A stretch of 64,000 nucleotides of DNA, taken from an uncultured Bacteroidota bacterium. Lineage in GTDB: Bacteria > Bacteroidota > Bacteroidia > Chitinophagales > Chitinophagaceae. Where the stretch lies: assembly GCA_903905065.1 (NCBI GenBank), contig CAIVEW010000039.1, forward strand, positions 62,001 to 126,000, given 5' to 3'. The notes under the pieces are model-generated. The model worked only from the letters and a program-made list of their open reading frames with translations, did no database searches and was not told the DNA's origin. Shown here piece by piece: positions 53,461 to 62,200 of this stretch; the stretch's first letter is position 1, and every line of letters starts with the position of its first letter. Both the position numbers and the translations under genes were made by a program.

Positions 53461-54504
53461 TCAGAGATATTTTACAGATTGTGTTTTAACTAAAAAGTAT
53501 TTGTTGTTGTTTTCAAAAAGGGTGAAGTCTAATCTTTGGGTTACTTCATTGCCAAGTACCATCATGGCAGGAACTTGTACGCTTTCCGTTGCGCTGATCC
53601 AGACAGTTGCAGGCTCTTTGGTTACTATTGGTTTACCATCAAATCCGGCAAGGCTCCATTTATTGCCATCGTATTGCAGTCCCATGCGGATGAATTCCAT
53701 CCTTATTTTCTGCTTCTGGTCTTCGCTGCTGAAACTGCTGAGTAGCCCGTTTACCAATGTTTGCCTTACGCCATGCAGCCTTTGTTGCAAAAAGGCATTG
53801 CTTACCTGTTGGTAATCGTCCTTGTTCCCGATGTTCTTGAGCAGGTTGATAACGCTATTGAAATTTTTGGAAGTTGCGGCACTGTTCAGCTTTTGGGCAA
53901 GGCTTGATAAGGATGACTTATCTGTCCCTCCTTGCGTAATCACGTTAAACGTGCTTTCGCTGATAATGGTTGGCAATCCATTTTTCTTTAAAGCGTTTAG
54001 GGTTTCCGTGCCAAAGTCTCCGTCCGCACCATATCTTGGCAAAACTCCGCTTCCATACTTGCTGATCAGGGCTTGCTGCAACTGCTTTACATTATCGCCC
54101 TTGCTGCCTTTCTTTAATGGAAAACCATTGCTTGAACCGGATGAAGTGCTTTTAGTTTTGGTGCTGCTTGTCCCCGGCGTATCAACTGGCGGAACATAGG
54201 GCGTATCCACAGGCGCTTTGTGATGCGTGGTATCCGAAGGGCTTGGGTTTGTACTCGGATGAATCTTAAGCAGTTCATTGTCCAGGTTGTCGCTTTTGGC
54301 TTCCTTCTTCTTCTTGTAATACTGCCAGCCGAAATAGCCCAATACGCCTGTAGCACCTATTGTCAGCGTAGCCAGCAATATTTTGCCCGCATTGCTTTTG
54401 GCTGGCTGGTTGAGCTGCCATTGGACGGTATCAGGCGCATTACGGGGCTTTTTTACCCTGCTTTTACTGACAGGTTTCTGATTTGTCTTTGTTTTCGCTT
54501 TCAT
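53461..54504 (-). CDS. Membrane-anchored peptidoglycan-binding protein
   Basis: A 347-residue protein. A basic N-terminus (KAKTKTNQKPVSKSRVKKPR), one span (residues 41-61, ILLATLTIGATGVLGYFGWQ), a Ser/Pro/Thr linker and a peptidoglycan-binding domain 1 near 130-180 (KKGSKGDNVKQLQQALISKYG, DGDFGTETLNALKK). The C-terminal half is helical then beta-rich. PG-binding repeats let virion or lysis proteins dock to the wall. Same architecture class as its neighbours: one span plus an outer domain. Confidence 0.65.
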   Translation of the reverse strand: MKAKTKTNQKPVSKSRVKKPRNAPDTVQWQLNQPAKSNAGKILLATLTIGATGVLGYFGWQYYKKKKEAKSDNLDNELLKIHPSTNPSPSDTTHHKAPVDTPYVPPVDTPGTSSTKTKSTSSGSSNGFPLKKGSKGDNVKQLQQALISKYGSGVLPRYGADGDFGTETLNALKKNGLPTIISESTFNVITQGGTDKSSLSSLAQKLNSAATSKNFNSVINLLKNIGNKDDYQQVSNAFLQQRLHGVRQTLVNGLLSSFSSEDQKQKIRMEFIRMGLQYDGNKWSLAGFDGKPIVTKEPATVWISATESVQVPAMMVLGNEVTQRLDFTLFENNNKYFLVKTQSVKYL

Positions 54505-54508
54505 TTGT

Positions 54509-55219
54509 TTAATTTTTTGGTTTGCTGCTTATGATCTTCATCATCGGGTCGTATTCCCAGAATTCAAGCTCGCTTTTCAGGTCTGTTATCAGGTCATTCC
54601 CATAGATCGATTTATACACTACCCCTACCTGATCAAAAACTTCCTGTGTGGGTATTTCCAGAAAAACAGCCTTAATCGCTTGCTCGTCTGTACCGGGAAA
54701 AGGACCGTAGGTGATATCAAAAGCGGCTTTTAACCTTTTTGCCCATGATTGCAATTGCCCCGTTGTCAGCGATTGTTGTTTGGAATTGCTTGTTTCCGGT
54801 TTTGAAGAAACGATGTACAGCATCTCATCGTACTCGCTGCTTTTCAAATCCTTCTGCATATCCCCCAGCAAGCTGCTGTTGTACAGTCGTTGATAAGAAG
54901 CCATAACCTTCCGAAACTCGCTTTTAGTCGGTATGTCCCTTAATGCCTGCCTGAGCGCATCCTTATTTGTTCCTGGCCAGCCGTCGTTGTGAAACGCCAT
55001 TTTTATTTGTTTGGCATAGGTCGGTACGCTCCCTTCCTCCAACGTTTTTTTTTGTTCGTTTTTTGCAACGGCTTTTCTAACAATATTTCTGCCAATCAGG
55101 AAAGCTCCCCCTACTACGATAACGCCCAGCAACGAATACTGAATTTTCTCCTTCAGTGTAAATCCCTGATCCACCTGAACGATTCCCGTTTGGTAACCAT
55201 CGTTGTATCCGTAGTTCAT
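54509..55219 (-). CDS. Membrane-anchored protein with two annexin-like repeats
   Basis: A 236-residue protein. One span at residues 28-45 (YSLLGVIVVGGAFLIGRN). Two similar 70-75-residue helical repeats follow (66-140 and 158-234). Each has GT(N/D)(K/E)xAxxxxxxxIPTxxxF then YxxxY-(N/G)-x-x-L-x-x-D-(M/L)-(Q/K)-x-(D/E)-L. The second (GTDEQAIKAVF to GNDLITDLKSEL) closely follows the annexin repeat consensus, including the GTDE and DLKSEL signatures. Annexin repeats bind membranes with calcium; a membrane-contact role in the virion or envelope is possible. Confidence 0.6.
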   Translation of the reverse strand: MNYGYNDGYQTGIVQVDQGFTLKEKIQYSLLGVIVVGGAFLIGRNIVRKAVAKNEQKKTLEEGSVPTYAKQIKMAFHNDGWPGTNKDALRQALRDIPTKSEFRKVMASYQRLYNSSLLGDMQKDLKSSEYDEMLYIVSSKPETSNSKQQSLTTGQLQSWAKRLKAAFDITYGPFPGTDEQAIKAVFLEIPTQEVFDQVGVVYKSIYGNDLITDLKSELEFWEYDPMMKIISSKPKN

Positions 55220-55240
55220 GTTTCGTTGCTCAATTGTTGT

Positions 55241-55423
55241 TTATACGCCTAAGTATTTCTTAGCCAGGGCTGTTTTAACCGGGTCGTTTGCCACCACATG
55301 CGCCAGCTTTTTCAACTCTTTTGTCGAGAGTTTGCTTGCCAATACAGTCAAAGCATCAACCTTTTCATTTACCGCATTTTGTTCCTTTCCGGTAATGGTG
55401 AGTGTCTTGCTAAATTTGTCCAT
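55241..55423 (-). CDS. Small helical protein (60 residues)
   Basis: ATG at 55423 (MDKFSKTLTITGKEQNAVNEK) gives 60 residues, 1 bp after the stop of the next upstream gene, which matches the tight packing of this cluster. An earlier start at 55459 would overlap it by 35 bp. Two amphipathic helices (EKVDALTVLASKLSTKELKKL, DPVKTALAKKYLGV). Function unknown. Confidence 0.55.
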   Translation of the reverse strand: MDKFSKTLTITGKEQNAVNEKVDALTVLASKLSTKELKKLAHVVANDPVKTALAKKYLGV

Positions 55424-55424
55424 G

Positions 55425-56276
55425 TTAGTTTTCAATTTGTACGTTAAGTAATTCCGCAACCGGGATTAACTGTCCGGGATTTTGCATCAGCTTGATGATA
55501 ACCTGATTCATTACCGGCAGTTGTTCCGGCGTGAATGCTTTTTCCATTTGCTGAATGCTCTTTAATATCAGCAATTGCATTTCTGTAAGTTCCGGTTGAG
55601 GACTGGCGGGTTGCTCCTGAACGGTAACCTCGCAATCCGGTTCAGGTTCGTTTTGTGGAGGCAAGGCAGGCTGATCCATTTCACTTATTGCTCCTAATAT
55701 GCCGGACAGTTGCGCCGCAAAAGGTGACTTCTTGGCATTTTTGTTAATGGTAAACTTCAATAGTTCCGCTCCCACTTCCAACAGGTTTACATCCTTCATC
55801 TGAAACCTATTAGCTTTTATATGCTCCAGTTCCTCCTTGAGTATTTCAACATACTCCTCGGCTTCATCCAGTTTCTCCTGCGTCTCCGCAAGTTTTTCCT
55901 TGGTTGTCTTCAGTTGGTAGTCCTTATCCTTCTCATCCATTTTTTGCTGAATGATCGTATCTATTTCTCCGAGACTTCCCAAACTGTTCTGTGGCTGCGC
56001 CGGGATAACATTCTCCTGATTTAATGCGAAGGAATAGCGGGTATTGCGGTTAGTCTTATCCCCGTCATAGATAAGTATGCTCAGGTTGCGGGTTGTATCC
56101 CTTATCTCCTGTTCATAGTCATCAAATTCACTTACCTCATTGGTACGGGATACTACCTTAAACCCATCTATGATTACCTCATAGTCTCTCGCCCTTCCTT
56201 TATCGGCTTCCCTTTGCAGGTATCTTTTCAGGCTGTCAACCTTATGCTGGTCGTATCTTTCTTCTAATAGTGGCAT
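55425..56276 (-). CDS. Coiled-coil structural protein
   Basis: A 283-residue protein. The first 100 residues are mixed beta (DYEVIIDGFKVVSRTNEVSEFDDYEQEIRDTTRNLSILIYDG). Residues 110-165 form a strong coiled coil (DKDYQLKTTKEKLAETQEKLDEAEEYVEILKEELEHIKA). A proline-rich linker (PALPPQNEPEPD) and a helical end follow. It resembles phage-type structural or assembly proteins but no family is recognised. In operon with tight spacing on both sides. Confidence 0.5.
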   Translation of the reverse strand: MPLLEERYDQHKVDSLKRYLQREADKGRARDYEVIIDGFKVVSRTNEVSEFDDYEQEIRDTTRNLSILIYDGDKTNRNTRYSFALNQENVIPAQPQNSLGSLGEIDTIIQQKMDEKDKDYQLKTTKEKLAETQEKLDEAEEYVEILKEELEHIKANRFQMKDVNLLEVGAELLKFTINKNAKKSPFAAQLSGILGAISEMDQPALPPQNEPEPDCEVTVQEQPASPQPELTEMQLLILKSIQQMEKAFTPEQLPVMNQVIIKLMQNPGQLIPVAELLNVQIEN

Positions 56277-56277
56277 T

Positions 56278-56595
56278 TTATTTTGTTTTAAAAATTACTT
56301 GTATCATTTGCACTTGCTGTGGTATCGGGCTGTAATTGGTAAGCAGTACTGTTCCTTTATGCTCATACTGTAGTTCATTGGTCGAAAACTCCGCTACATC
56401 GAATATGCCCATGTCGCTTTGAATACGAATGTTCTCTTTGGGTTCAGCCAGTATTAATAGCTGTCTGTTTGCATCCATTTTTCGTACTTCCTTTGGTGCT
56501 AATACCAGGTGGCGGAAACGGATATGATAGTTGTCTCCATGACCTAACTCCCTCATTCTGCGTCTGATGTATTCATTTGCCAGTTCCGGTGTCAT
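56278..56595 (-). CDS. Small beta-rich protein (capsid-module candidate)
   Basis: A 105-residue protein. An N-terminal helix (TPELANEYIRRRMREL) is followed by alternating strands (NYHIRFRHLVLAPKEVR, QLLILAEPKENIRIQSDMGIFDV, YEHKGTVLLTNYSPIPQQVQMIQVIFK). The strand order and length suit a small jelly-roll or vertex protein. No family found. Adjacent to two further beta-rich genes (56599 and 57074), which may form a minor capsid set. Confidence 0.5.
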   Translation of the reverse strand: MTPELANEYIRRRMRELGHGDNYHIRFRHLVLAPKEVRKMDANRQLLILAEPKENIRIQSDMGIFDVAEFSTNELQYEHKGTVLLTNYSPIPQQVQMIQVIFKTK

Positions 56596-56598
56596 AAT

Positions 56599-57072
56599 TT
56601 ACTGTTTAACGGTTTCTTTAACTTTTGTCCAAAGGCATAACGAAATGGTATAGGAAACATCCTGATTCATTTCTTTTCCGAGCAGGTCTTCATAGCATCC
56701 GTACAGAGTGTAGCTGTCCATTGCCTCTATCGCTGGTATGGGTTTGTAGTCATTCTCGTAATAAGGTGATACGAACAGGCTAACCACATCACCACTCACA
56801 TCTGTATATCCGGGTAATAGTGATTCTACTTGCGTGTTACCATAGGTTATGAGCGAATGATAATGCAGATCGGCGGTGTTCCCGGATTGCAGTTTTAATG
56901 TCCCTGCTATGTTTTTACTCCTTAACCGCCTGATGTTTATTATACGGCTGATTCCCACAATGGAAGCCTCGGTATCGAAAAGAAGTGTTACATCCTTCGG
57001 GATATTCACCTCAAAAAATTTCAATTCGCCTTTCTTGCTTACCGGAATTTCTATGATTATGCTTGTTACCAT
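56599..57072 (-). CDS. Beta-rich virion-type protein (157 residues)
   Basis: Mostly strands: MVTSIIIEIPVSKKGELKFFEVNIPKDVTLLF, then NIAGTLKLQSGN and SYTISLCLWTKVKETV. No signal peptide or span. The gene overlaps no neighbour and lies 1 bp from 57074. By composition and context it is a candidate minor capsid or vertex protein. Unrecognised. Confidence 0.45.
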   Translation of the reverse strand: MVTSIIIEIPVSKKGELKFFEVNIPKDVTLLFDTEASIVGISRIINIRRLRSKNIAGTLKLQSGNTADLHYHSLITYGNTQVESLLPGYTDVSGDVVSLFVSPYYENDYKPIPAIEAMDSYTLYGCYEDLLGKEMNQDVSYTISLCLWTKVKETVKQ

Positions 57073-57073
57073 C

Positions 57074-57487
57074 TTAATTGTCTTTCAGTATGCAATCGAG
57101 TGTTACCAATATCCAGTAGGGTTCAAACGGAGCCAATGTGTCCGATGTGTCCTTGTATTCAACCTTTACTATGCCATTGCCAACCGGGATTTTTCCACCC
57201 CTGCGTAAAAACCTTTTATGAGCTTCCATACTCGGCAGGTGAAATAGTCTCTTACTCAAAAAACCTTCCGGTACTATTTCCTGCCTGTTGATTTCTATTC
57301 TTTGTGAGCCTCTCTGAACAAGCAGTCTTTCCCTGTTGGAATCAAGGGCTATGCCTGTAACAAAGCCTATGGTCTTATCCAGTTCGTAGCTGACCGTATA
57401 TACTTTATCAGGGTCGGTTACGTTGATAAGAAACCACTTGTAAAGAATCCCGCTAATCGGTATTTCGTGATTTGTATTGTTTTCCAT
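57074..57487 (-). CDS. Beta-rich virion-type protein (137 residues)
   Basis: MENNTNHEIPISGILYKWFLINVTDPDKVYTVSY opens a strand-rich fold; ending strand PYWILVTLDCILKD. No membrane span. It lies 15 bp downstream of the GH104 lysozyme and precedes the other two beta-rich genes. Unrecognised; possible capsid component. Confidence 0.45.
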   Translation of the reverse strand: MENNTNHEIPISGILYKWFLINVTDPDKVYTVSYELDKTIGFVTGIALDSNRERLLVQRGSQRIEINRQEIVPEGFLSKRLFHLPSMEAHKRFLRRGGKIPVGNGIVKVEYKDTSDTLAPFEPYWILVTLDCILKDN

Positions 57488-57502
57488 TTTGTTCTGTTTT
57501 AT

Positions 57503-58057
57503 TCAGGCAGCCATTAGTCCGCCTGCTTTCTGATATACCTGTGTCAGCAACTCAATACTTCTCTCCCCTTGTCCGTATCCAGCCCCCGGAAATGATGCCC
57601 ATTCTTTCCGGCATTTGTCAATGGCTGTTTCAAATCTTCCTGCAAGCACGTCTTCCAATGCCCCCCGCCTGCTAATTAGCTCTATGGCTGCCCTGTCCTG
57701 GCTCAGTGGAGAAAAATCCGTTAGCCCGAGTGTTTGTGCTACAGTCGTCCATGTGCTGTACAGCATTTGGTAGGCTCCTGCTGCCGTGCTGGTGATCCCT
57801 CCCCGTGTAACCGCTATATTTGGATGCCAGCTATAACTTGAGAATAACTGCCCACCGTAAAGGGTTTTGTAGGCATTTTTCCCATAAGTACCTTCCGCAT
57901 ATTGTATCATGGTTAAAAAGGCTCTCAGGTTGGCATACGGGTTTCGCTTTATACTGCTTGTTTGTGCTTTCAGCTTGCTTGAAAACAATATCACGAGCGC
58001 AGGGGCGGCAATTCCGGCAAGGATATATTTCCAGTGTGTTCTTAACAGGTCGGTCAT
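57503..58057 (-). CDS. Membrane-anchored GH104 lysozyme (lambda R-like)
   Basis: A 184-residue protein. One N-terminal span (residues 11-27, YILAGIAAPALVILFSS) followed by the lambda R fold: catalytic Glu55 in IQYAEGTYGK, GGQLFSSYSWHP, STAAGAYQML, LGLTDFSPLSQDRAAIELI, and SFPGAGYGQGERSIELL. All core motifs of the GH104 lytic transglycosylase are intact. It cuts glycan strands. In membrane-containing phages such enzymes are carried in the virion for entry or act at lysis. It resembles the tail effector at 18458 only in this domain. Confidence 0.85.
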   Translation of the reverse strand: MTDLLRTHWKYILAGIAAPALVILFSSKLKAQTSSIKRNPYANLRAFLTMIQYAEGTYGKNAYKTLYGGQLFSSYSWHPNIAVTRGGITSTAAGAYQMLYSTWTTVAQTLGLTDFSPLSQDRAAIELISRRGALEDVLAGRFETAIDKCRKEWASFPGAGYGQGERSIELLTQVYQKAGGLMAA

Positions 58058-58136
58058 AACGCTTGCTTTTAAATTCGGGATAGAAAAAGGGAGTAGCTAC
58101 CATTGCAGCGATAGCTACAACCCTGATGTCCCAATC

Positions 58137-58853
58137 TTACGGCGTGGTTATTGTCCCGTGCAATCCCGCATACACGTAAGTATTTGCCTGTATTCCGCTG
58201 TTCGTACCAAGCTGAAGTGTCAGCTCTATCATCACATCATCGGTTATCAGGCGTGGGTTAGATAACTTATAATATCCTATCGGCCTTGTGTGGTTATTGG
58301 CTGTTTTGAATATGTAGCAGTTTGTTTCCGGCATGATCTGCTTTTTGTTGGCCTTCAGGTCAATTTCACCGGATACAATAGCCGGGAAGTTTTCAATCCC
58401 GTCAAACTTTGTAGCCATGATGCTGTCTTTTGTAGCATCTGCTGAGATACCGGCAAGCAGGATAATACCGCTACAAAGAAAGACCTGGTTCTTCTGAAGC
58501 TTTGCCCCGGAAATATTGGTAAGGCCAATCTCCTTTGTATCCTGTGTCTCAAACATTTTTATTGTTTTTGAGTTCACAAGTTTTGTGGCATAGATAATGG
58601 TATCGGCAAGCCGCAGGTCTCCTTTCACCAACGATTCCTTGATATTGGGAGGCAGTTCACCGAAGTGCTTTTCCATTTCAGCACGTGATCCCCGGCTTGG
58701 TGCGCCAGTATTGGCAAGCTTATTAACGGTCTTTTGCCGTTTAACAGGGTTCATCCTGCGTAATGCTCCAAGCAGTTCATCGCCATCCATGCCGTCAATG
58801 CCGAGCAATGCGCCCTGATTGTTGTACTCTTCAACTCCTTCAAATTCGTACAT
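58137..58853 (-). CDS. Candidate major capsid protein of a tailless virus
   Basis: A 238-residue protein. The first 70 residues are helical/basic (LLGALRRMNPVKRQKTVNKL, Gly-Asp-rich). Residues 85-238 are a series of about ten strands (KTIKMFETQDTKEIGLTNIS, NQVFLCSGIILLAGIS, NFPAIVSGEIDLKANKKQI, CYIFKTANNHTRPIGYYKLS, DDVMIELTLQLGTNSG, NTYVYAGLHGTI). This suits a single jelly-roll of the kind seen in capsids of tailless phages. It has no membrane span and would be the most abundant product. It rests on secondary-structure reasoning only. Confidence 0.5.
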   Translation of the reverse strand: MYEFEGVEEYNNQGALLGIDGMDGDELLGALRRMNPVKRQKTVNKLANTGAPSRGSRAEMEKHFGELPPNIKESLVKGDLRLADTIIYATKLVNSKTIKMFETQDTKEIGLTNISGAKLQKNQVFLCSGIILLAGISADATKDSIMATKFDGIENFPAIVSGEIDLKANKKQIMPETNCYIFKTANNHTRPIGYYKLSNPRLITDDVMIELTLQLGTNSGIQANTYVYAGLHGTITTP

Positions 58854-58923
58854 AATTGTTCTGTTTTTTGGTTTTTAAATTGATTGTTTTGTGTTTTTGA
58901 TTTGTTCCTGTTCTGTCGTTTTG

Positions 58924-59595
58924 TTAGAGATTGAAATCTGAAGCGTCCACGAGGGATAAATCACCCATTTCCCCGAAATTGCCCATCTCACCAATTTCTT
59001 CCATATTCCCCATGCCTATCCCGTTCATCTGCATGTGTGCCATACCGCTTTCCTCGATTTGTTGTTCAATACTGTCCAATGCGGATAGGTCATGGTCGGA
59101 ACGAGCTGCCAGTCTGTCGTTGGGATAGTTAAAGAATTGCAGCTCTCCGAATCCGGATGTTTCTTCTTTTCCTTTTGCTGCGTTGGCGTTCCCTTTGTGC
59201 AGCACTTTGTCCAGGTATAGTTTTTCGGCGAAATTGTCCTTGTAGGCGGTCATGCGGTCCTTAATGGATTGCATATCCATTCCGTCCATCCCCTGTACTG
59301 TTTTGGATTGCTGGAAGCCATTTGCCGCCATCATGCCGATACCAAGTAAGGTTGCCAGCCTGTTGCCCATGTAATGCCCTGTACCTGTAACGCCTATGCC
59401 AACTATCAGGGAAGGTTTACCAATTGCCGCACCGATCAAGCCACCTCCAACCACACCCACAAGTATGTCTTTCCCGGTTTCCAGCAATGAATTTTTAACG
59501 TCCCCCTTTGTTTCAAGCCTGTGTGTTATGTTATCAAGGATGTTCTTTTTTGCATCCTTTTTGGCATAACTGTTTCCTTTTTTCTTTTTTGCCAT
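58924..59595 (-). CDS. Gly-rich membrane protein
   Basis: A 223-residue protein. A basic N-terminus (AKKKKGNSYAKKDAKKN), then adjacent hydrophobic Gly-rich spans (ILVGVVGGGLIGAAIG, SLIVGIGVTGTGHYMG, LLGIGMMAANG) and an acidic, Met/Gly-rich C-terminus (MNGIGMGNMEEIGEMGNFGEMG). The double-span layout with glycine zippers suits insertion into an internal virion membrane. It is adjacent to the capsid candidate. No family recognised. Confidence 0.55.
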   Translation of the reverse strand: MAKKKKGNSYAKKDAKKNILDNITHRLETKGDVKNSLLETGKDILVGVVGGGLIGAAIGKPSLIVGIGVTGTGHYMGNRLATLLGIGMMAANGFQQSKTVQGMDGMDMQSIKDRMTAYKDNFAEKLYLDKVLHKGNANAAKGKEETSGFGELQFFNYPNDRLAARSDHDLSALDSIEQQIEESGMAHMQMNGIGMGNMEEIGEMGNFGEMGDLSLVDASDFNL

Positions 59596-59623
59596 AATTT
59601 TTGATTTTGTTGTTTCCTGTTGT

Positions 59624-61468
59624 TTATAAAAGTGCCTTGGATTTTACCTTGGTGTGCTTTTTTGATGTACGGTGATGGTTTTTGTGCTTGTGGTGCGGTG
59701 TGCCGTGCATCGGTTTTGAATGCGGTGATGCTGACGGGACTGGATGAGCCTGCATAGCTTTTGCCGCTATCGCAATTATTCCCAATCCCGCTACTCCGAT
59801 ACCTGCCGGTACAATCCATTTTTTGTTCTTGTTCCAAAAACCTTCTTTAGGGGTATCATCGGAACCGCCTCCCGAACCACCATCACCACCTCCAGCATCA
59901 GATTGCTTTGCAGGAGTTTCCGGGCTGCCACCGCCATCACCTCCACCACCGCCAGAAGAACCACCAGAAGAACCACCACCTGAACTGCTGCTCTTACTCA
60001 ATTCGGTTGTGCCGCCGCCGCCACTACCTCCCGAATTATCATCTCCGCCACCACCGGATGGTGTTGTTCCTCCACCTGCGTCTGCTGAAGGATCTGTTGA
60101 ATCCTTACCTCCGGCGGGTATTTCCTTTTCTGCATCTGCATTGGCTTTTTCGTCAAAGTCTTTTGACCCTGCGCCCTTGCCGTGAAAAATGTCTCCTATC
60201 TTTTTTAAGGTCGAAGCGATAGCGGCAATTACACCTGATGCCGCAGTAATCATAGCCATTGATACAGGCTCACCAAGTTCACCGAGCGAATTCACATCGT
60301 TTTCCGAAAAGAATAGCTCATCTCCCAATAATTGCCGCAACGGGGTATGCTTATTGATAGAGTTTATCGGATGATGGGGGTGCATCGGACTTAAACCGTG
60401 ATGCGGGTGCATTCCATGTTTGTGATTCATTCCGTAATGGTGATAGCCGTCCCTGTGTTCATGCAGGCTGCCAAATCCTTCCAGCCCATGTACTGCATGG
60501 TCTTTATTGCCTTTGCCCTGAATGATGGCCTTTTTGAAATTGGCAGTCTTGCCACCGGCACCGTAAAAGATTTTTTCAAGTTTCTCCCTTGCCTGCACCA
60601 GCCTTTTCCACCTGTCCAGGTCAACTCCTTTGGCTTTCGCCTGTTCTGCTGTCATGTAGCTCCAGCGCAGCCGCTTGGCAATGTTGCCTATATTCAGCTT
60701 CATTGATGCCAGCACGCCATTCCGAAGTGCTACCGTAGCGGGGTTTAGCTTGTTCACCACATTGAGGACTTTTTTCAGGTCAAGTTTTTTTAAGCCTTTT
60801 CCGATTTTTTTGAAAAATCCGCCGCCCTTCTTTTTGTTTTTCTTTCCGAACAACTGTCCCAATTCTGCCATCTCATCCGAGCCGTCCAGCAGGTAATTGT
60901 CGTTGCCGATGTTGTCTAATCCGTTTAAATACTGTAAATCCATTGGATAGTCTTTTTTTTCACTGTATGGTACTTCATAATCGAATTTGTCTGTTACGCA
61001 GTCCAAAATCACCTGTTTGCTATTGGGCAGTAGCGCAATGGGGTAGATGTGTTGGAAATAGTCCCTGCTATACTTTGTTATCCGCAGCTTATGCCTGATG
61101 CCCAGGTTAGTCAGAATGCTGCTGATAAATGTTGTGTAGCAATCGCAATCCACCCCGCTTCTGCGGTCATGCCATGATCTCGCCGGGCTTCTTATTTGCT
61201 CATATCCGTCCTTGTCTTTCCGGTAGGCGATATGGTTGTACACAAAATGCCAGATATTGCGGCAGGTCTCATAATCGTTACGGCCTCTCAGAACATTGGC
61301 AACGCCCTTGGTATGGTTGAGTGTTTTATGTACAACCTGTGGTATAAATGCCACTGTATCGCCTACGCCTGCGTTCTTTTGTACCGTATGAGTATCTACG
61401 TTTGCCTTTGGAAACAAATGGTCATATTGCATCCCGCTTTTTATGTTCCTGTGTTTTCTTGCTTCCAT
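59624..61468 (-). CDS. Transglutaminase-like protein with Gly-rich region and C-terminal span
   Basis: A 614-residue protein. Residues 60-165 carry the transglutaminase/Cys-protease triad: Cys110 (or Cys108) in GVDCDCYTTFISS, His140 in YFQHIYPIALL, and Asp156/160 in LDCVTDKFDY. Residues 190-300 are Lys-rich helices, then a His/Gly region. Residues 465-560 are a Ser/Gly-rich low-complexity stretch, followed by one span (WIVPAGIGVAGLGIIAIAAKAM) and a His/Lys-rich end. Such proteases may process virion proteins or cross-link them. Its reaction here is unproven. Confidence 0.7.
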   Translation of the reverse strand: MEARKHRNIKSGMQYDHLFPKANVDTHTVQKNAGVGDTVAFIPQVVHKTLNHTKGVANVLRGRNDYETCRNIWHFVYNHIAYRKDKDGYEQIRSPARSWHDRRSGVDCDCYTTFISSILTNLGIRHKLRITKYSRDYFQHIYPIALLPNSKQVILDCVTDKFDYEVPYSEKKDYPMDLQYLNGLDNIGNDNYLLDGSDEMAELGQLFGKKNKKKGGGFFKKIGKGLKKLDLKKVLNVVNKLNPATVALRNGVLASMKLNIGNIAKRLRWSYMTAEQAKAKGVDLDRWKRLVQAREKLEKIFYGAGGKTANFKKAIIQGKGNKDHAVHGLEGFGSLHEHRDGYHHYGMNHKHGMHPHHGLSPMHPHHPINSINKHTPLRQLLGDELFFSENDVNSLGELGEPVSMAMITAASGVIAAIASTLKKIGDIFHGKGAGSKDFDEKANADAEKEIPAGGKDSTDPSADAGGGTTPSGGGGDDNSGGSGGGGTTELSKSSSSGGGSSGGSSGGGGGDGGGSPETPAKQSDAGGGDGGSGGGSDDTPKEGFWNKNKKWIVPAGIGVAGLGIIAIAAKAMQAHPVPSASPHSKPMHGTPHHKHKNHHRTSKKHTKVKSKALL

Positions 61469-61471
61469 GCT

Positions 61472-61954
61472 TTACTTTTTAATTGTCAAATCCTGTTTGT
61501 GTTCATAAGCAACTTGTGTCCAGCCTAAGTCAACTGTTGTTATTACGCCTACTGTGAAAACGATAGACTGTTTATTCATAAGCGACTTAACCATGTCATA
61601 GACTACCGAGAAAAAACTGAGTACCGGAATTTTTACCATCATATCCTTTATCAGCACTTGACCGTATGCCGGAATTTTGATGTCCTTGTTGATGACCTGT
61701 GAGCTGCCTACTAAAATGTTTTTGTGCGTTAGCTCGATAAAGGGATACTTTATTCTGAAGCTGGCTCCCGTTGGGTTTTTAAGTAGTGCGTCCACCTTTA
61801 TGGTCAATCCGTCAAGGCTTAACTGATAGATACTGGCATTGGGGATTACCTGCAATTGTACCTGCGCCCTGTTTATTCTGTTTAGGTAGGCTATGGTTGC
61901 AATCGCACCTATTCCAATAACTGATCCGGCAATTATCTTGTTCGTTAAACTCAT
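61472..61954 (-). CDS. Membrane-anchored LEA-type protein
   Basis: A 160-residue protein. One N-terminal span (IIAGSVIGIGAIATIAYLN) and a LEA type 2-like beta-sandwich (QVQLQVIPNASIYQLSLDGLTIKVDALLKNPTGASFRIKYPFIEL). Same fold class as the lipoprotein at 38525. Its start codon overlaps the end of the next upstream gene by 4 bp (ATGA), so translation is coupled. Role in the element is unknown. Confidence 0.65.
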   Translation of the reverse strand: MSLTNKIIAGSVIGIGAIATIAYLNRINRAQVQLQVIPNASIYQLSLDGLTIKVDALLKNPTGASFRIKYPFIELTHKNILVGSSQVINKDIKIPAYGQVLIKDMMVKIPVLSFFSVVYDMVKSLMNKQSIVFTVGVITTVDLGWTQVAYEHKQDLTIKK

Positions 61955-62136
61955 TGGTTTTTAGCTTTTCTTTTTCTGTCCAAATAGTCGGCTGTTATTT
62001 TATAACCAAGCCATATTGCGCCCCCTAAAAAGGCTTTTAACCCATAATCCAGCAAACCATTGACATCCACATTTGCAAGAAGGATAGTGCCGGTAAGCAT
62101 TACGTTACTGAAGTTTGAAGTGTCTGTTTTCATCAT
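61951..62136 (-). CDS. Small one-span membrane protein
   Basis: ATG at 62136 gives 61 residues (MMKTDTSNFSNVMLTGTILL) with one span (LKAFLGGAIWLGYKITADYL) and a basic end (DRKRKAKNQ). A longer frame from 62262 would translate the 62201-62250 repeats as coding sequence, which I judge unlikely. It is coupled to the LEA-type gene downstream through an ATGA overlap. Confidence 0.5.
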   Translation of the reverse strand: MMKTDTSNFSNVMLTGTILLANVDVNGLLDYGLKAFLGGAIWLGYKITADYLDRKRKAKNQ

Positions 62137-62200
62137 TTTTTCGATGTTTTCGGAAACAAAGGTATTATCGTCATTAGGGGGTACTTTCCAGGTTTGCGTT

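Noticed and set aside
59823-60222. Plus-strand Pro/Leu-rich and His-rich frames
   Set aside because: They are reverse-strand readings of the Ser/Gly-rich stalk of the transglutaminase-like gene.
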